A stretch of DNA of 64,000 bases from Methanobacterium bryantii (GCF_002287175.1 NZ_LMVM01000039.1:124001-188000); one strand, 5' to 3'; positions 1 through 10,306 are shown, numbered from the stretch's first letter. The notes: generated from the letters alone by a model not told the origin. Translations and numbers: made by a program.

Positions 1-338
1 TTAATAAATACATCAAAATGTCTTATTCCAATTCAATTCTCACCAATTCCAAGGTTAAAACTGGTAAATATGTTTACCTGGGAACCACAGTGAAAAACTC
101 TGGAAAAGACAAGTCTGGAACTGTTAAAGTTAAAATAACATTACCTAAAGGCATGAAACTGATTGCAGTTAATTATCCAGCAGTTTACAATAAAGCTACT
201 AAAACATGGACTTTCACTGTACCTGCAGGAAAATACTACACTTTCAAAGTCAAAGCTCAGGTCACATCCAAAGGAACCAAAAAAATAACATTCAACGACA
301 ACGGTAAAATCCAGTACAAATACGTTACAGGGCACTAA
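1..338 (+). CDS. Adhesin-like surface protein, C-terminal end (cut by window edge)
   Basis: The frame is open from the first base, so this is the 3' end of a longer gene; the ATG at 18 is internal. The visible 111 residues form a Lys/Thr-rich beta-sandwich-like module of the DUF11/CARDB kind (pattern TTVKNSGKDKSG, ITLPKGMKL). It is almost the same, in DNA and protein, as the C-terminal module of the next gene (2130-2463), including the residues NKYIK just before it. The upstream gene is therefore a paralogue of the next one, probably with a similar beta-helix body. Function beyond cell-surface protein cannot be told from this fragment. Confidence 0.8.
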   Translation, partial: NKYIKMSYSNSILTNSKVKTGKYVYLGTTVKNSGKDKSGTVKVKITLPKGMKLIAVNYPAVYNKATKTWTFTVPAGKYYTFKVKAQVTSKGTKKITFNDNGKIQYKYVTGH

Positions 339-435
339 CTTTAAAATTAGTTTTCTATTAAAAGAAGACTAATTACATTTTATTTTTTTTAAATTAGCTA
401 TTTTAAATATTTTATTTATTAAAGGAGGAGTTTAT

Positions 436-2463
436 ATTAAATTTAATAAATGGCTGCTGCTACCGCTTATTGTAATCAGCATGATGACCATGAATGTTGC
501 ATTCAGCGAAACAGTGTCTGCAGCGACATGGACTATAAATGAAGCCGATATGGGGATGCAGACAAACACAAACATCCAGAACATTATTAATAATGCAAAT
601 CCTGGAGATACAATACTATTTACAGGATCGCAGTATACCCACATCCACCTCTCGATAAACAAACCATTAAATATAGTAAGCAGTGTTGGAACACAACTCT
701 ATGCGTGTCCCATGGAAGCACCGCAGGGATCAGATAACCTTGCTGCATTTTCCATTAACAATGCCGCAGCAGGGACTAATATTTCAGGATTTAAAATAAA
801 CAACAATAATCAGGGATACGGTATAAACATCAACGGCACCAGTAACGTGAATATATTGAACAATACAATAATTTGCAGCGACGGGACAGGAGTCAATGTC
901 TTTGGAAGCGGCAATATAACTGTGAAAAACAATACATTGACACAATCTGTTTCAGGAATCCAAATATTAAATTCAAGCTTAACTAACATTTTAAGTAATT
1001 TAATAACAGCTAACAGTGGAAATGGAATTCTATTTGGAGAGAATGTTTCCACTACCCTCATAAACAACAACAATATCAGTTCTAATCAAAATATTGGAAT
1101 AAATATCTTAAAATCATGCAATAACACCACCATAACAGGAAACAGTATATATAAGAATTGTAATGCAACTACTGGAAATGGTAAAGGAATTTATATCAAT
1201 GCAACTATCCACGGCCTTAACATTAGCAGTAATTTCATCTACATGAACGGTAAAATGGGTATATGCTATGATACAGGAGTAACAAACGTAACAGAAACTA
1301 CGGATACTGTTAAAGACAATTATATCAGCGGACATACTGGTAGAGATGTAATACGATTCATTTATAATGAAGATACTGGACTTGATACAGCACCTGTGTG
1401 GATAGGCGAAACATGCTTCGGTGGTTTAAACAACGTATGCCCCAAGATACAGGTTAGCAGTGAAGCAGTAATGAGCGAGATTAAACAGATTACAAGTGGA
1501 ATATATTCTGTTTCATTTATTAACAAAAATACAGGGTTAACATCTACGGGTTTTGGTTCATTTTATGTTACATTCTTCTTAAATAAATTTAACACAAGCA
1601 AAGGCGCAGCTGACGTAGGAGATATCTGGAAAAATGTTCTGGTGGTAAATGGGACCGCAACTGTGGATTTCACCAACTGTACATATAAAGATACAAACAA
1701 CAGCATTTTTGTTGTAGCACCATATAGTACCTTTAATACAGCAATGAAAGATACACTTACAGTTAACGATGCCAATAATCCTTCTTTAAAGGCCAATATT
1801 TCAGCTACTTCCAGTGTCAGCAAGTCCATTATAAAAAATGGAGATACAATAACTTACAAAATTACAGTTAAAAACAGCGGCAAAAAAAATGCTACAAATG
1901 TTAAAGTAAGCAATATTCTTTCCCCTACATACTATTCCAGTTACACAAAGCCTACCCGTGGGTCATATTACAACGGCGTATGGAACATAGGCAACTTAAA
2001 TGCAGGAGAAACACTTACCTTGTACATAACTGCCAAGGCTAAACTGTCAGGAATAACAAAATCCCAGGCAAAAATAACTGGAACTAATACAAACACAGTA
2101 TATTCAAACACATTACAGACAACCATAAATAAGTACATTAAACTGTCTTATTCCAATTCAATCCTCACCAATTCCAAGGTTAAAACCGGTAAATATGTTT
2201 ACCTGGGAACCACAGTGAAGAACTCTGGAAAAGACAAGTCTGGAACTGTTAAAGTTAAAATAACCTTACCAAAGGGAATGAAACTTGTCAAAGTTAATTA
2301 CCCATCAGTTTACAATAAAGCTACTAAAACATGGACTTTCACTGTACCTGCAGGAAAATACTACACTTTCAAAGTCAAAGCGCAGGTCACATCCAAAGGA
2401 ACCAAAAAAATAACATTCAACGACAACGGTAAAATCCAGTACAAATACGTTGTAGGATACTAA
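436..2463 (+). CDS. Secreted adhesin-like protein with right-handed beta-helix, ATT start proposed
   Basis: A signal peptide, a parallel beta-helix of NosD/pectate-lyase type (roughly residues 50-330, with repeating N-I-x-x-N-x-I and GNGI motifs), a DUF11-like domain (about 445-545) and a C-terminal Lys-rich module make a secreted adhesin-like protein. The first ATG (481) lies inside the hydrophobic core. Starting at ATT 436, six bases after a strong GGAGGAG (424-430), gives a full signal peptide: KFNKW, a hydrophobic stretch, then ending near VSAA. No ATG, GTG or TTG lies upstream before the stop at 370. Either ATT is used as start or the start codon has mutated. The C-terminal module is nearly identical to that of the preceding gene. 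The ligand is unknown. Confidence 0.8.
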   Translation: MKFNKWLLLPLIVISMMTMNVAFSETVSAATWTINEADMGMQTNTNIQNIINNANPGDTILFTGSQYTHIHLSINKPLNIVSSVGTQLYACPMEAPQGSDNLAAFSINNAAAGTNISGFKINNNNQGYGININGTSNVNILNNTIICSDGTGVNVFGSGNITVKNNTLTQSVSGIQILNSSLTNILSNLITANSGNGILFGENVSTTLINNNNISSNQNIGINILKSCNNTTITGNSIYKNCNATTGNGKGIYINATIHGLNISSNFIYMNGKMGICYDTGVTNVTETTDTVKDNYISGHTGRDVIRFIYNEDTGLDTAPVWIGETCFGGLNNVCPKIQVSSEAVMSEIKQITSGIYSVSFINKNTGLTSTGFGSFYVTFFLNKFNTSKGAADVGDIWKNVLVVNGTATVDFTNCTYKDTNNSIFVVAPYSTFNTAMKDTLTVNDANNPSLKANISATSSVSKSIIKNGDTITYKITVKNSGKKNATNVKVSNILSPTYYSSYTKPTRGSYYNGVWNIGNLNAGETLTLYITAKAKLSGITKSQAKITGTNTNTVYSNTLQTTINKYIKLSYSNSILTNSKVKTGKYVYLGTTVKNSGKDKSGTVKVKITLPKGMKLVKVNYPSVYNKATKTWTFTVPAGKYYTFKVKAQVTSKGTKKITFNDNGKIQYKYVVGY

Positions 2464-2484
2464 AACAGCAGTTTCAATTACTCA

Positions 2485-2525
2485 CTCAAAAATTCCCAGA
2501 TAAGGGATTTTTGAGGATTTTTTTT
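2485..2525 (+). terminator. Hairpin plus T-run after the adhesin gene
   Basis: The arms CTCAAAAATTCCC and GGGATTTTTGAG face each other across a short loop, and a run of eight T follows. It sits 22 bases after the adhesin stop. The arm sequence resembles the hairpin repeat family found elsewhere in the window. Confidence 0.6.
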
Positions 2526-2644
2526 AGATAAAATCTACTTTGTTTTAAGATTAAAGCGTTTTAAAAACAGATATATTGCATTTACTAATTTTCACAGTCA
2601 AAACTATGGGATATCCCTATCTTTCAAATGATACACCACACCTG

Positions 2645-2668
2645 CGATATGTTTATATATCCCTATCG
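2645..2668 (+). promoter_or_regulatory. Operator-like palindrome over a TATA box (copy 1)
   Basis: CGATA and TATCG arms flank 14 bases that contain the TATA-like TTTATATAT. The same 24 bases plus five more downstream occur unchanged at 10307. The site lies about 170 bases upstream of the FmdE-like gene, so a leader of roughly 140 bases is expected. An inverted repeat that encloses the TATA box suits a repressor that blocks TBP; I infer a molybdate/tungstate regulator from the set of genes that carry it. Confidence 0.6.
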
Positions 2669-2835
2669 AGCTATATTAAATCTAAACTATAAGATTAGCT
2701 TAAAAAACTAAAAGAGCTATTAATCAATATATTAAAAGATGCTAACGATTGTAGGATTAATATAAGAATTTTTTATACTAGTTCTAACTGGATCAAGAAT
2801 AATTGCTCTTAAATAAACAAAAAAACAGTGATAAT

Positions 2836-3402
2836 ATGAGTGACTATATGGAATTATTAAAGAAAGCAGGAGAATTCCACGGCGATATATGCGGCGGAAT
2901 CGTTATGGGAACAAAATTAGCCATGTATGGTATGGAAACAATGGGAATGAAACCTGGACAGAAAGATAAAAGATTGATAGTCTTTACTGAAATTGACCGG
3001 TGCATATCTGATGCAGTCTTATCTGTAACAAGAACATCCTTAGGTAAAAAGTCCTTAAAACCAATGCACTACGGTAAATTCGCGGCCACATTCGTCAATA
3101 TAGATACTGGTGAAGCAATCCGGGTTGTAGATTTAGGTGCTAATAAAAAAGATAGAGACGAAAATGAAACAACAGAAGAGCTTATAGAAAGAATAAACAA
3201 GACTCCTGCAGAAGAACTATTTGAAATCCAAAAAGTATCGGTTAAAATCGATCCAAATGATTTACCTGGAAAACCACTGGAAATAGTAACCTGTGCTGAC
3301 TGCGGTGAAGTTGTAATGGATGGAAAACATCACCTGAAAGGAGGAAAAGCTTACTGTACTTCCTGTTTCAGTGGATCATATTACCAGATTATAGATGAAT
3401 AA
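2836..3402 (+). CDS. FmdE family protein with C-terminal zinc ribbon
   Basis: The protein has 188 residues. An FmdE domain (about 1-130; FHGDICGG near the N terminus, EIDRC, and MHYGKFAATF) is followed by a zinc-finger-like segment with CADC and CTSC pairs. FmdE proteins are encoded next to molybdenum formylmethanofuran dehydrogenase genes in some methanogens, but their biochemical role is not settled. The ATG at 2836 follows a GTGAT site; an in-frame TTG at 2803 lacks one. The gene stands alone, with an operator-like palindrome upstream and a stem-loop downstream. The wtp and mod transporter genes carry the same palindrome, which supports a link to Mo/W metabolism. Confidence 0.8.
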   Translation: MSDYMELLKKAGEFHGDICGGIVMGTKLAMYGMETMGMKPGQKDKRLIVFTEIDRCISDAVLSVTRTSLGKKSLKPMHYGKFAATFVNIDTGEAIRVVDLGANKKDRDENETTEELIERINKTPAEELFEIQKVSVKIDPNDLPGKPLEIVTCADCGEVVMDGKHHLKGGKAYCTSCFSGSYYQIIDE

Positions 3403-3425
3403 GTATATAAAAACCGCATACTTCC

Positions 3426-3469
3426 GTGAATAACTGCATTTCTCCAAGTTAAAGATTGAAGTTATTCAC
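3426..3469 (+). terminator. Ten-base-pair stem-loop after the FmdE-like gene
   Basis: GTGAATAACT (3426-3435) pairs perfectly with AGTTATTCAC (3460-3469) across a 24-base loop, 24 bases after the stop codon. A T-rich stretch follows at 3479. It probably marks the 3' end of the transcript. Confidence 0.5.
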
Positions 3470-4004
3470 TACAATTCTATTTTTTAAAAAATTTAATACA
3501 CACCACTTATTTTAAATTTTGACAGGTCTTGTTTAACGGTTCCAACAATGCTTTTTGGAAACTGAAAAAATAGATGATTATCCAATTATAAACTATAAAC
3601 ATTTTAAAACATGAAAATCATGCAAGTATCACCTATTTTTGAGATTCAATTGAAATCACATCGCACCAGCATACATTAGCTAAATAATAAGAAAGATCCC
3701 TGTTCCCATATATTCTACCAATCAAACAGCACTTTAATATGAATGTATATACGTTTCGATATTTTCTAATGATGTAAATCTCTAATTTAGATATACCTAT
3801 ATCCATTTTATTAATGTTTAAATGATTATAATGGTTTTAATATCCATTTTATCATAATAAAGTTAGTAATAAAACATAAATAAATATAAAATAAATTATT
3901 AATCCATTAAATTATAATTAAGTTAGCTATAATTATTTTATATCAGTTAGAGGAGCCTAAGTAATCTAATATGATCAAATAAGTGATATAGAGTTTTTAG
4001 TGAT
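3470..4004. other. AT-rich intergenic region without a gene
   Basis: No reading frame with a ribosome site was found here. The sequence is AT-rich with scattered short TATA-like words (for example near 3748 and 3790). It ends in the promoter of the giant surface protein. Confidence 0.5.
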
Positions 4005-4028
4005 CGATACGCTTATATATCCATATCA
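4005..4028 (+). promoter_or_regulatory. Operator-like palindrome over a TATA box (copy 2)
   Basis: CGATA is followed 14 bases later by TATCA, with CTTATATAT between. It matches copies 1 and 3 at most positions, with the last base of the right arm changed. It lies 57 bases before the start of the giant surface protein gene, the usual distance for a promoter with a short leader. Confidence 0.55.
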
Positions 4029-4084
4029 TGCCTACTAATTATATGGATCTTTTTAGGATTCATAATAATTAAAAAGGAGGCAAT

Positions 4085-7000
4085 ATGAATTATAAATCAT
4101 TTGTTTTGCTCATGATTTTTGCTGTGTTTATTTGTATTTCAGCAATGGGAAGTGCGAGTGCAGCTAACTCACCCTCTGTTAACTTTACAAGTAACACTAC
4201 CAATGGCAGCACGCCTTTAAGTGTACAGTTTAACGACACATCTAAAGGCAGCCCTACCTCATGGTTATGGAATTTCGGCGATGGAAAAACGTCAACCAAG
4301 CAGAATCCTGTGCATAACTACACAAAAAATGGGAACTACAGTGTCAGCCTTACAGTAACCAATGTTGCTGGAAGCGACAGTTTAACAAAAAGTAACTACA
4401 TCACAGTTTTACCAACAGTTAACACCAGCCTCACTGGTGGAACTTACAAAACCGCTCAAAAGGTGGAGTTAACCTGCAGCGATACCACTGCAACAATTTA
4501 CTATGCAAACGACACCACAGATCCCCGAACAAGCAGCACAAGAACAAAATACAGTGGAACGATCACCATAAGCAAAACCACTACGTTACGCTACGCGGCA
4601 CTGGATACCAATGGTAACTGGAGCCCACTTTACATACAAAACTATGTAATCGGAAGCAGCGGGACTGGAGGGACTGGAGGGCTTGATGATACAACCTGGG
4701 CTAAATCCGGCGGCGACCTCAACAACACAGGCCTATCAAATTACAACGGCCCCGAAACCAACACCGCACTATGGAACTACACCACAGGAAAATCCATATC
4801 GGGTCATTGCAGCCCAGTAATTGGATCAGACGGGACCATTTACATAGGAAGTGATGATGGTAAGTTTTACGCATTTAACGTTGACGGAACCGTCAAATGG
4901 ACTTACACCACTGGAAACAGTATAGGTGGTTCAACAATTGGTGCGGATGGTACTATTTATACATTATCAGGACCCTACATATTCGCTTTGAACCACAATG
5001 GAACGCTCCAATGGAAATATAAGACTCCAGGATCCCTTGTAGGCACACCAACAATTGTATCTGACGGAACCATTTATTTTGGAAGCACTGACGGTAAATT
5101 ATACGCTTTGTACCATAATGGGACCTTAAAATGGACCTACGACACTGGAACTTATGTTTACAGCCGAGAAGGAGGTCCTGCCATAGGATCAGATGGAACC
5201 ATTTACTTTGAAAGTGGTGAATCCTACAGTAATTACGGTAAACTCTACGCAATAAATCTAGACGGAACACTCAAATGGAAATACACCATAGGAGGAAGCC
5301 TGCAAGGTTCACCAGCAGTTGGATCTGACGGAACCATTTACGCAGGAGGAGTTGACGGTAATCTTTACGCAATAAATCCAAATGGAACACTCAAATGGAA
5401 TTATTCCACAGGAGAAACTATATATAGTCCAATAATCTCCAGTCCAGCAGTTGGAGCTGACAGAACCGTTTACTTCGGAAGCCAGAGTGGTAATTTCTAT
5501 GCTGTAACTGATAATGGAAACAGTGGAACACTCAAATGGGAATACACCACTGGAGGCGCTATATGCAGCATGGCAACGATTAGTGCTAACGGAATCATTT
5601 ACGTGGGAAGTTCCGACGGCAAACTCTACGCATTTAACGTCGACGGAACACTGCTGTGGACTTATACCACCGGAAGTGGTATCTATGGTTCTGTAGCCAT
5701 TGGTGCAAATGAAACACTGTACTTTGGAAGTTATGATAAAAACATGTACGCCATAGCAAACACGGTTTTAAGGGCCAATCAGACTGAAGGATCTGCTCCT
5801 TTAACTGTGCAGTTTACAGGTTCAGGCGTTTCCCCTGTTTCATGGAACTGGGATTTCGGAGACGGAACTACCAGCACAGAACAGAACCCTGTTCACAAAT
5901 ACGCTAATGCAGGGTACTACACCGTGACCCTAACTGTAACCAGCAGCAATGGGCAGACACGTACTGTAAGATTCACACAGTATATCAAAGCTTACAACCC
6001 CCCTGTATCCAATTTCACAGTAAGCACTATCTGGGGAACAGCTCCTACTGTAGCTCCACCCGCTTGCAACCAGATACAGTTCAAAGACACCAGTTCAAAC
6101 GTCCCTACATCATGGTACTGGGATTTCGGTGATGGGACAAACAGCACAGAACAGAACCCAACACACGTTTATGCAACTATGGGAACTTACCTGGTCCAAT
6201 TAACAGTGACCAACGCTGCAGGGACCAGCACTTATTCCACTATCCTCCTGGTCAGAAGCACAATACTCGTAAACAGCAGCCTTGCAAGTGGAACATACAA
6301 CAACACACAAACAGTAAAACTAACCAGCGAAGACTCAAAAGCAACTATATACTATACAAACGACACCACAGACCCTAGAACAAACAGCACAAGAATAAAA
6401 TACACCGGACCAATCACTATAAGCAAAACCACAACCTTAAGATACGCAGCAGTGACAACCACAGGAAAATGGAGCGCACTATACCTACAAAACTTCGTAA
6501 TTGGAACCGGAGGACTACTAACAAACTCCTCAAACCCAACATACCAAGGCGACAACAACAACACAGGCCTATCAAACTACACAGGCCCACAAACAAACAA
6601 CACAAAATGGAACAACAGCGAAATAAACCCATCAGCAGACACCAGTATAGCTACAGGATCAGATGGAACCATATACGCTGGAAGTAATGGGTATTTATAC
6701 GCACTGGCCCCCACTGGAATAATAAAATGGCGTTATTATACTGGAAGCTCGTCATGGGTAAGTACCCCAACCATAGGAAAGGACGGAACCATCTACATTT
6801 CTGCAAGTAGTTATTTACATGCATTAAAGACAGACGGAACATTGATATGGAAAATTTATATCTATTCATCCGATCAAGTTTCACCCTCGGTTGGAGCAGA
6901 CGGAACCATCTACATACCATGTTACGATAACAGCGGCTTCCTTGACCCTGCCTTATATGCAATAAACCCTAACGGGACAATTAAATGGAACGCAAGCCTT

Positions 7001-9865
7001 GTTAATGCAAGTTTCATAAAAGGCAACTTAGCCATAGCATCAGATGGAACAATCTACGTTCCAGGCCATAGCTTCTTGTATGCAGTAAATCCAGATGGAA
7101 CCATAAAGTGGTCATATGCTTTTGGAAACCACCAGTATTCCTCCCCATCCATTGGAACAGACGGAACCATCTACATACTGGCTTATGGCGGTGCGCTTTC
7201 TGGTGAACCTGCATTATATGCAATAAATCCGGACGGAACACTCAAATGGAGATATACTACAAAAAGGGCATCATATGGTGCTGTGGCCCTAGGATCCGAT
7301 GGAATCATATATCTTTTAGATTCAGGTACCCTTATTGCGCTAACTCCAGATGGAACACAAAAATGGAATTACACCGCTGGAACAAGTTCCCTTTCATCCC
7401 CCGTGATTGATGCAAATGGAACCCTATATTTCACAGCAGGTAGCAGTATTTTTGCAGTAAATTCAAATGGAATACTTAAATGGAATTATACTGATCATTC
7501 AGCAGTCAGTAATCCTGTAATTGATTCTGATGGCACATTATACGTTGGAATCAATAATAATTTACAGGCTTTCCGTGATGCTGCAGCCAAGTTCAACTAC
7601 ACAATCGACTCTAATCCGTTGCATGTGCAGTTTAACGACACTTCAAATAACGCTACAAGCTGGAAATGGAATTTCGGTGACGGGACAACTTCTACCAAGC
7701 AGAACCCAACACACACCTACAGCAAATCAGGCCAGTACAAGGTTACTTTGGTTGCAACATTAGCTAACGGTGAAACCCTTACAGCAGCACAGGTACTTAC
7801 AATCAGTGACATTACACCTCCAACAGTGACTATAAGTCCAAATGGAGGGAAGTTCAACACAACACAAACCGTGACATTAAACTCATCTGATGACAGCAAT
7901 AAACTGACTGTTTATTACACCACAGACGGCAGCGACCCACAAACTAGCAGCATAAAGCATGTTTACACCAGTTCAATTACATTAAACAGTACAACAACAC
8001 TTAAATATGCTGCAGTAGACTCTTCAGGAAACTGGAGCCCAGTCTACGAAGAAACATACACTATATCAGAGACAGCAGTCAACACCAACATCAATGTAAC
8101 TTCAGGAATGACCAACGCAGAAATTCAATCCATCATTGACAACGCTGCGTCTGGAAGCACCATAGAATTCATTGGATCACTCTATGAAAACCTGCAGCTC
8201 ACCATCAACAAACAGCTGAACATAATAAGCAACGTGGGAACCAAAATAACCACATCCAGCACATTACCAGTATTCACAATCAACGGAACACAAGCAGCAG
8301 GGACCACAATAAAAGGATTTACCATTGTTAACACAGGAACAGGCCCAGGAATACTCATAAAAAACACCAGCAACGTAACCATATCCAACGACCAGATAAG
8401 TTCAACCAGCGGAACAGCAGTCCAGATAAACGGAAGTTCCAACACCACCATCAGAAGCAGCACTGTAAGCGACTCCACCATAGGAATCGACATTTCAGAC
8501 AGTAATGGCACTCAAATAAACCAGAGCAATATCAACAACAACGGAAACGGAATAATCATAGAAAACAGTACAAACACCAGCGCCAATAACAGCCAAATCA
8601 CCGGCAACACCAAAAACGGAATATCTGTTAAAAATTCCAACAAAACCACCATAAGCGGCAACACCATCAAGAAAAACGGGAACACAACAACCAGTGGAAG
8701 TGGAGTATACTTTGAAAACTCAACAAATGTCACTGTCACTAACAACCAGATCAACGAAAACTACTACGGAATAACAGCCCTCAACTTAACCAATGCCATC
8801 ATTAAAAACAACACATTCATCAACAACGACAGAGACGGGATACTGCTGAATGGGACCACAAAAAACGTTACCATAGCAAGTAACGCCATGCAAGAAAACG
8901 ACAACGGAATCCATGTCAACTGCGCAAGTGAAAACCTGAACATAAGTGGAAACTTAATTACAGGAAACATTAAAAAAATAACCAAACAGCAGATGTACCA
9001 TGGAAACGGGATTTTACTCGGAGAAAATTATGCACCATCATCAACGTTCCACATTGAACACAATGTAATGCTTAAAAATGCAAATATGGACTTTAGATCA
9101 TGTATGGCTGCAGGGGACTATATACCCGGGTCAAACTTGTTTGGATCAGGCTGTAAACAGGTGACTTATGATCCTCAAATAACAATGGAAATGGTCAAGA
9201 CTGGAAAAAATCAATTTTCAGTGGTGTTCCGTGATGGTAACACTGGTGAAATAGTAACAGATTTACCGTCCTTTGCTGTAACATTCAAGAACGGTCCTTA
9301 TTCAGTAACAGCTATGACAATTAATGGGGTAGCAACTGCAGTCTTTACAAATCTAGCTAATGGTGACGTAGTCGGTACTGCTTATGGATTAACTGTATCC
9401 ACTGCATATAGTTCCATTATAAATTATCTATTCGGAAATCCAGATGATCCTGGTTCTGGAGGAAATGATGATCCCGGTTCTGGAGGCAACTCTGGTAATA
9501 ACGGTACCGGTTCTGGCAATGAAGGTGACGGTCCAGGCAGTGGTTCCGGAAATAACCCTGGAACCTCAAGTAATTCAGGTACTTCAGGCAGTAGTTCAAG
9601 TAACGGCGCTTCTTCAGGTTCTTCTGCAAGCGTGGGACTTGCAACAGCTGCAGCAGATGCAGGAAGCTCTGGAAATTCCGGCCAAGCTGGATCCAACGGA
9701 CAGCAATCAGGACAGTCTAAAACAGCACAGGAGTTATTTATTGATGACACCACTAAAAATACCCCGTTCTGGGGTATACTCGGAGTCATAGTTCTCATTG
9801 TTGTGATATTTGGAGGCTACTACAGAAAAGATCTCATGAGCATGATTAGAAAATCGAAAAAATAA
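4085..9865 (+). CDS. Giant membrane-anchored surface protein with PKD, beta-propeller and beta-helix domains
   Basis: The 1,926-residue protein has a signal peptide (1-26), a PKD domain (about 28-110, WNFGDG), a chitobiase-C-like domain (115-190), a PQQ-type beta-propeller made of repeats of the form SDGTIY-G-S-DGKLYA-N-DGTLKW (about 200-560), two PKD domains (560-725), a second chitobiase-C-like domain, a second propeller (815-1165), another PKD and chitobiase-C-like pair, a NosD-like beta-helix (about 1345-1660), a Ser/Gly/Asn-rich linker, one membrane segment (about 1894-1913) and a basic tail RKSKK. It should span the pseudomurein wall, anchored in the cell membrane. The ATG follows AAGGAGG. 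PKD and propeller modules usually bind carbohydrate or protein; the ligand is unknown. Shared operator sequence links it to the metal uptake genes. Confidence 0.9.
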   Translation: MNYKSFVLLMIFAVFICISAMGSASAANSPSVNFTSNTTNGSTPLSVQFNDTSKGSPTSWLWNFGDGKTSTKQNPVHNYTKNGNYSVSLTVTNVAGSDSLTKSNYITVLPTVNTSLTGGTYKTAQKVELTCSDTTATIYYANDTTDPRTSSTRTKYSGTITISKTTTLRYAALDTNGNWSPLYIQNYVIGSSGTGGTGGLDDTTWAKSGGDLNNTGLSNYNGPETNTALWNYTTGKSISGHCSPVIGSDGTIYIGSDDGKFYAFNVDGTVKWTYTTGNSIGGSTIGADGTIYTLSGPYIFALNHNGTLQWKYKTPGSLVGTPTIVSDGTIYFGSTDGKLYALYHNGTLKWTYDTGTYVYSREGGPAIGSDGTIYFESGESYSNYGKLYAINLDGTLKWKYTIGGSLQGSPAVGSDGTIYAGGVDGNLYAINPNGTLKWNYSTGETIYSPIISSPAVGADRTVYFGSQSGNFYAVTDNGNSGTLKWEYTTGGAICSMATISANGIIYVGSSDGKLYAFNVDGTLLWTYTTGSGIYGSVAIGANETLYFGSYDKNMYAIANTVLRANQTEGSAPLTVQFTGSGVSPVSWNWDFGDGTTSTEQNPVHKYANAGYYTVTLTVTSSNGQTRTVRFTQYIKAYNPPVSNFTVSTIWGTAPTVAPPACNQIQFKDTSSNVPTSWYWDFGDGTNSTEQNPTHVYATMGTYLVQLTVTNAAGTSTYSTILLVRSTILVNSSLASGTYNNTQTVKLTSEDSKATIYYTNDTTDPRTNSTRIKYTGPITISKTTTLRYAAVTTTGKWSALYLQNFVIGTGGLLTNSSNPTYQGDNNNTGLSNYTGPQTNNTKWNNSEINPSADTSIATGSDGTIYAGSNGYLYALAPTGIIKWRYYTGSSSWVSTPTIGKDGTIYISASSYLHALKTDGTLIWKIYIYSSDQVSPSVGADGTIYIPCYDNSGFLDPALYAINPNGTIKWNASLVNASFIKGNLAIASDGTIYVPGHSFLYAVNPDGTIKWSYAFGNHQYSSPSIGTDGTIYILAYGGALSGEPALYAINPDGTLKWRYTTKRASYGAVALGSDGIIYLLDSGTLIALTPDGTQKWNYTAGTSSLSSPVIDANGTLYFTAGSSIFAVNSNGILKWNYTDHSAVSNPVIDSDGTLYVGINNNLQAFRDAAAKFNYTIDSNPLHVQFNDTSNNATSWKWNFGDGTTSTKQNPTHTYSKSGQYKVTLVATLANGETLTAAQVLTISDITPPTVTISPNGGKFNTTQTVTLNSSDDSNKLTVYYTTDGSDPQTSSIKHVYTSSITLNSTTTLKYAAVDSSGNWSPVYEETYTISETAVNTNINVTSGMTNAEIQSIIDNAASGSTIEFIGSLYENLQLTINKQLNIISNVGTKITTSSTLPVFTINGTQAAGTTIKGFTIVNTGTGPGILIKNTSNVTISNDQISSTSGTAVQINGSSNTTIRSSTVSDSTIGIDISDSNGTQINQSNINNNGNGIIIENSTNTSANNSQITGNTKNGISVKNSNKTTISGNTIKKNGNTTTSGSGVYFENSTNVTVTNNQINENYYGITALNLTNAIIKNNTFINNDRDGILLNGTTKNVTIASNAMQENDNGIHVNCASENLNISGNLITGNIKKITKQQMYHGNGILLGENYAPSSTFHIEHNVMLKNANMDFRSCMAAGDYIPGSNLFGSGCKQVTYDPQITMEMVKTGKNQFSVVFRDGNTGEIVTDLPSFAVTFKNGPYSVTAMTINGVATAVFTNLANGDVVGTAYGLTVSTAYSSIINYLFGNPDDPGSGGNDDPGSGGNSGNNGTGSGNEGDGPGSGSGNNPGTSSNSGTSGSSSSNGASSGSSASVGLATAAADAGSSGNSGQAGSNGQQSGQSKTAQELFIDDTTKNTPFWGILGVIVLIVVIFGGYYRKDLMSMIRKSKK

Positions 9866-9900
9866 AACCATTTTTTTCACTCAAAAATTTTATGAATTTT

Positions 9901-10197
9901 AGAAAAATGTTTACAAAATCTACGATTTTGTAACCGCGAAAATCTTTGATTTTCGCATGCTTTGCATTTTTCTAACCTTTCGGAAATCAAAGATTTCCGA
10001 TGCCCCAAACGTTGCTCAAAATCTACGATTTTGGCACAAGCAAAAACGGAGTTTTTGCATGCTTTGCGTTTGAGGGTCCCAAAAAATCGTAGATTTTTTG
10101 AGGATTTTTGGTGCCTACAAACACAGTTTGTGGCCCGAAAAATTTCATTTTTCGCATGCCCCAAACACTACGTGTTTGAAGGTTTTATTTTTTTTTG
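9901..10197. repeat. Array of nine perfect hairpins with three-base loops
   Basis: Hairpins with exactly three loop bases lie at 9911-9933, 9936-9956, 9980-10000, 10017-10033, 10040-10058, 10081-10099, 10117-10131, 10136-10154 and 10162-10178. The arm word AAAATC/GATTTT recurs with loops TAC, TTT, AAA and GTA. AGAAAAATG (9901) also pairs with CATTTTTCT (9965), enclosing the first two hairpins in a three-way junction; CAAACG (10006) and CGTTTG (10067) enclose hairpins four and five the same way. A T-run follows at 10182-10195. Open frames across this segment on either strand are by-products of the palindromes. It may end transcription of the surface protein gene; related hairpins occur at six other places. 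Confidence 0.75.
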
Positions 10198-10306
10198 AAT
10201 TTAATAGGCTTAACTCGATATAAAATTCAATTTAAAAACTTATTACAAACACGCCAGTTTCCCACGCGTATGATGTTAATATTTTTCCATAATTAATGAT
10301 TCCCAT

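Noticed and set aside
9417..9798. Frames on both strands over the Ser/Gly-rich linker of the giant surface protein
   Set aside because: They are shadows of low-complexity coding sequence in the real frame.
9877..10198. Open frames on both strands (78 and 95 codons) across the hairpin array
   Set aside because: They consist of translated palindromes, have no ribosome site, and lie inside the repeat cluster.
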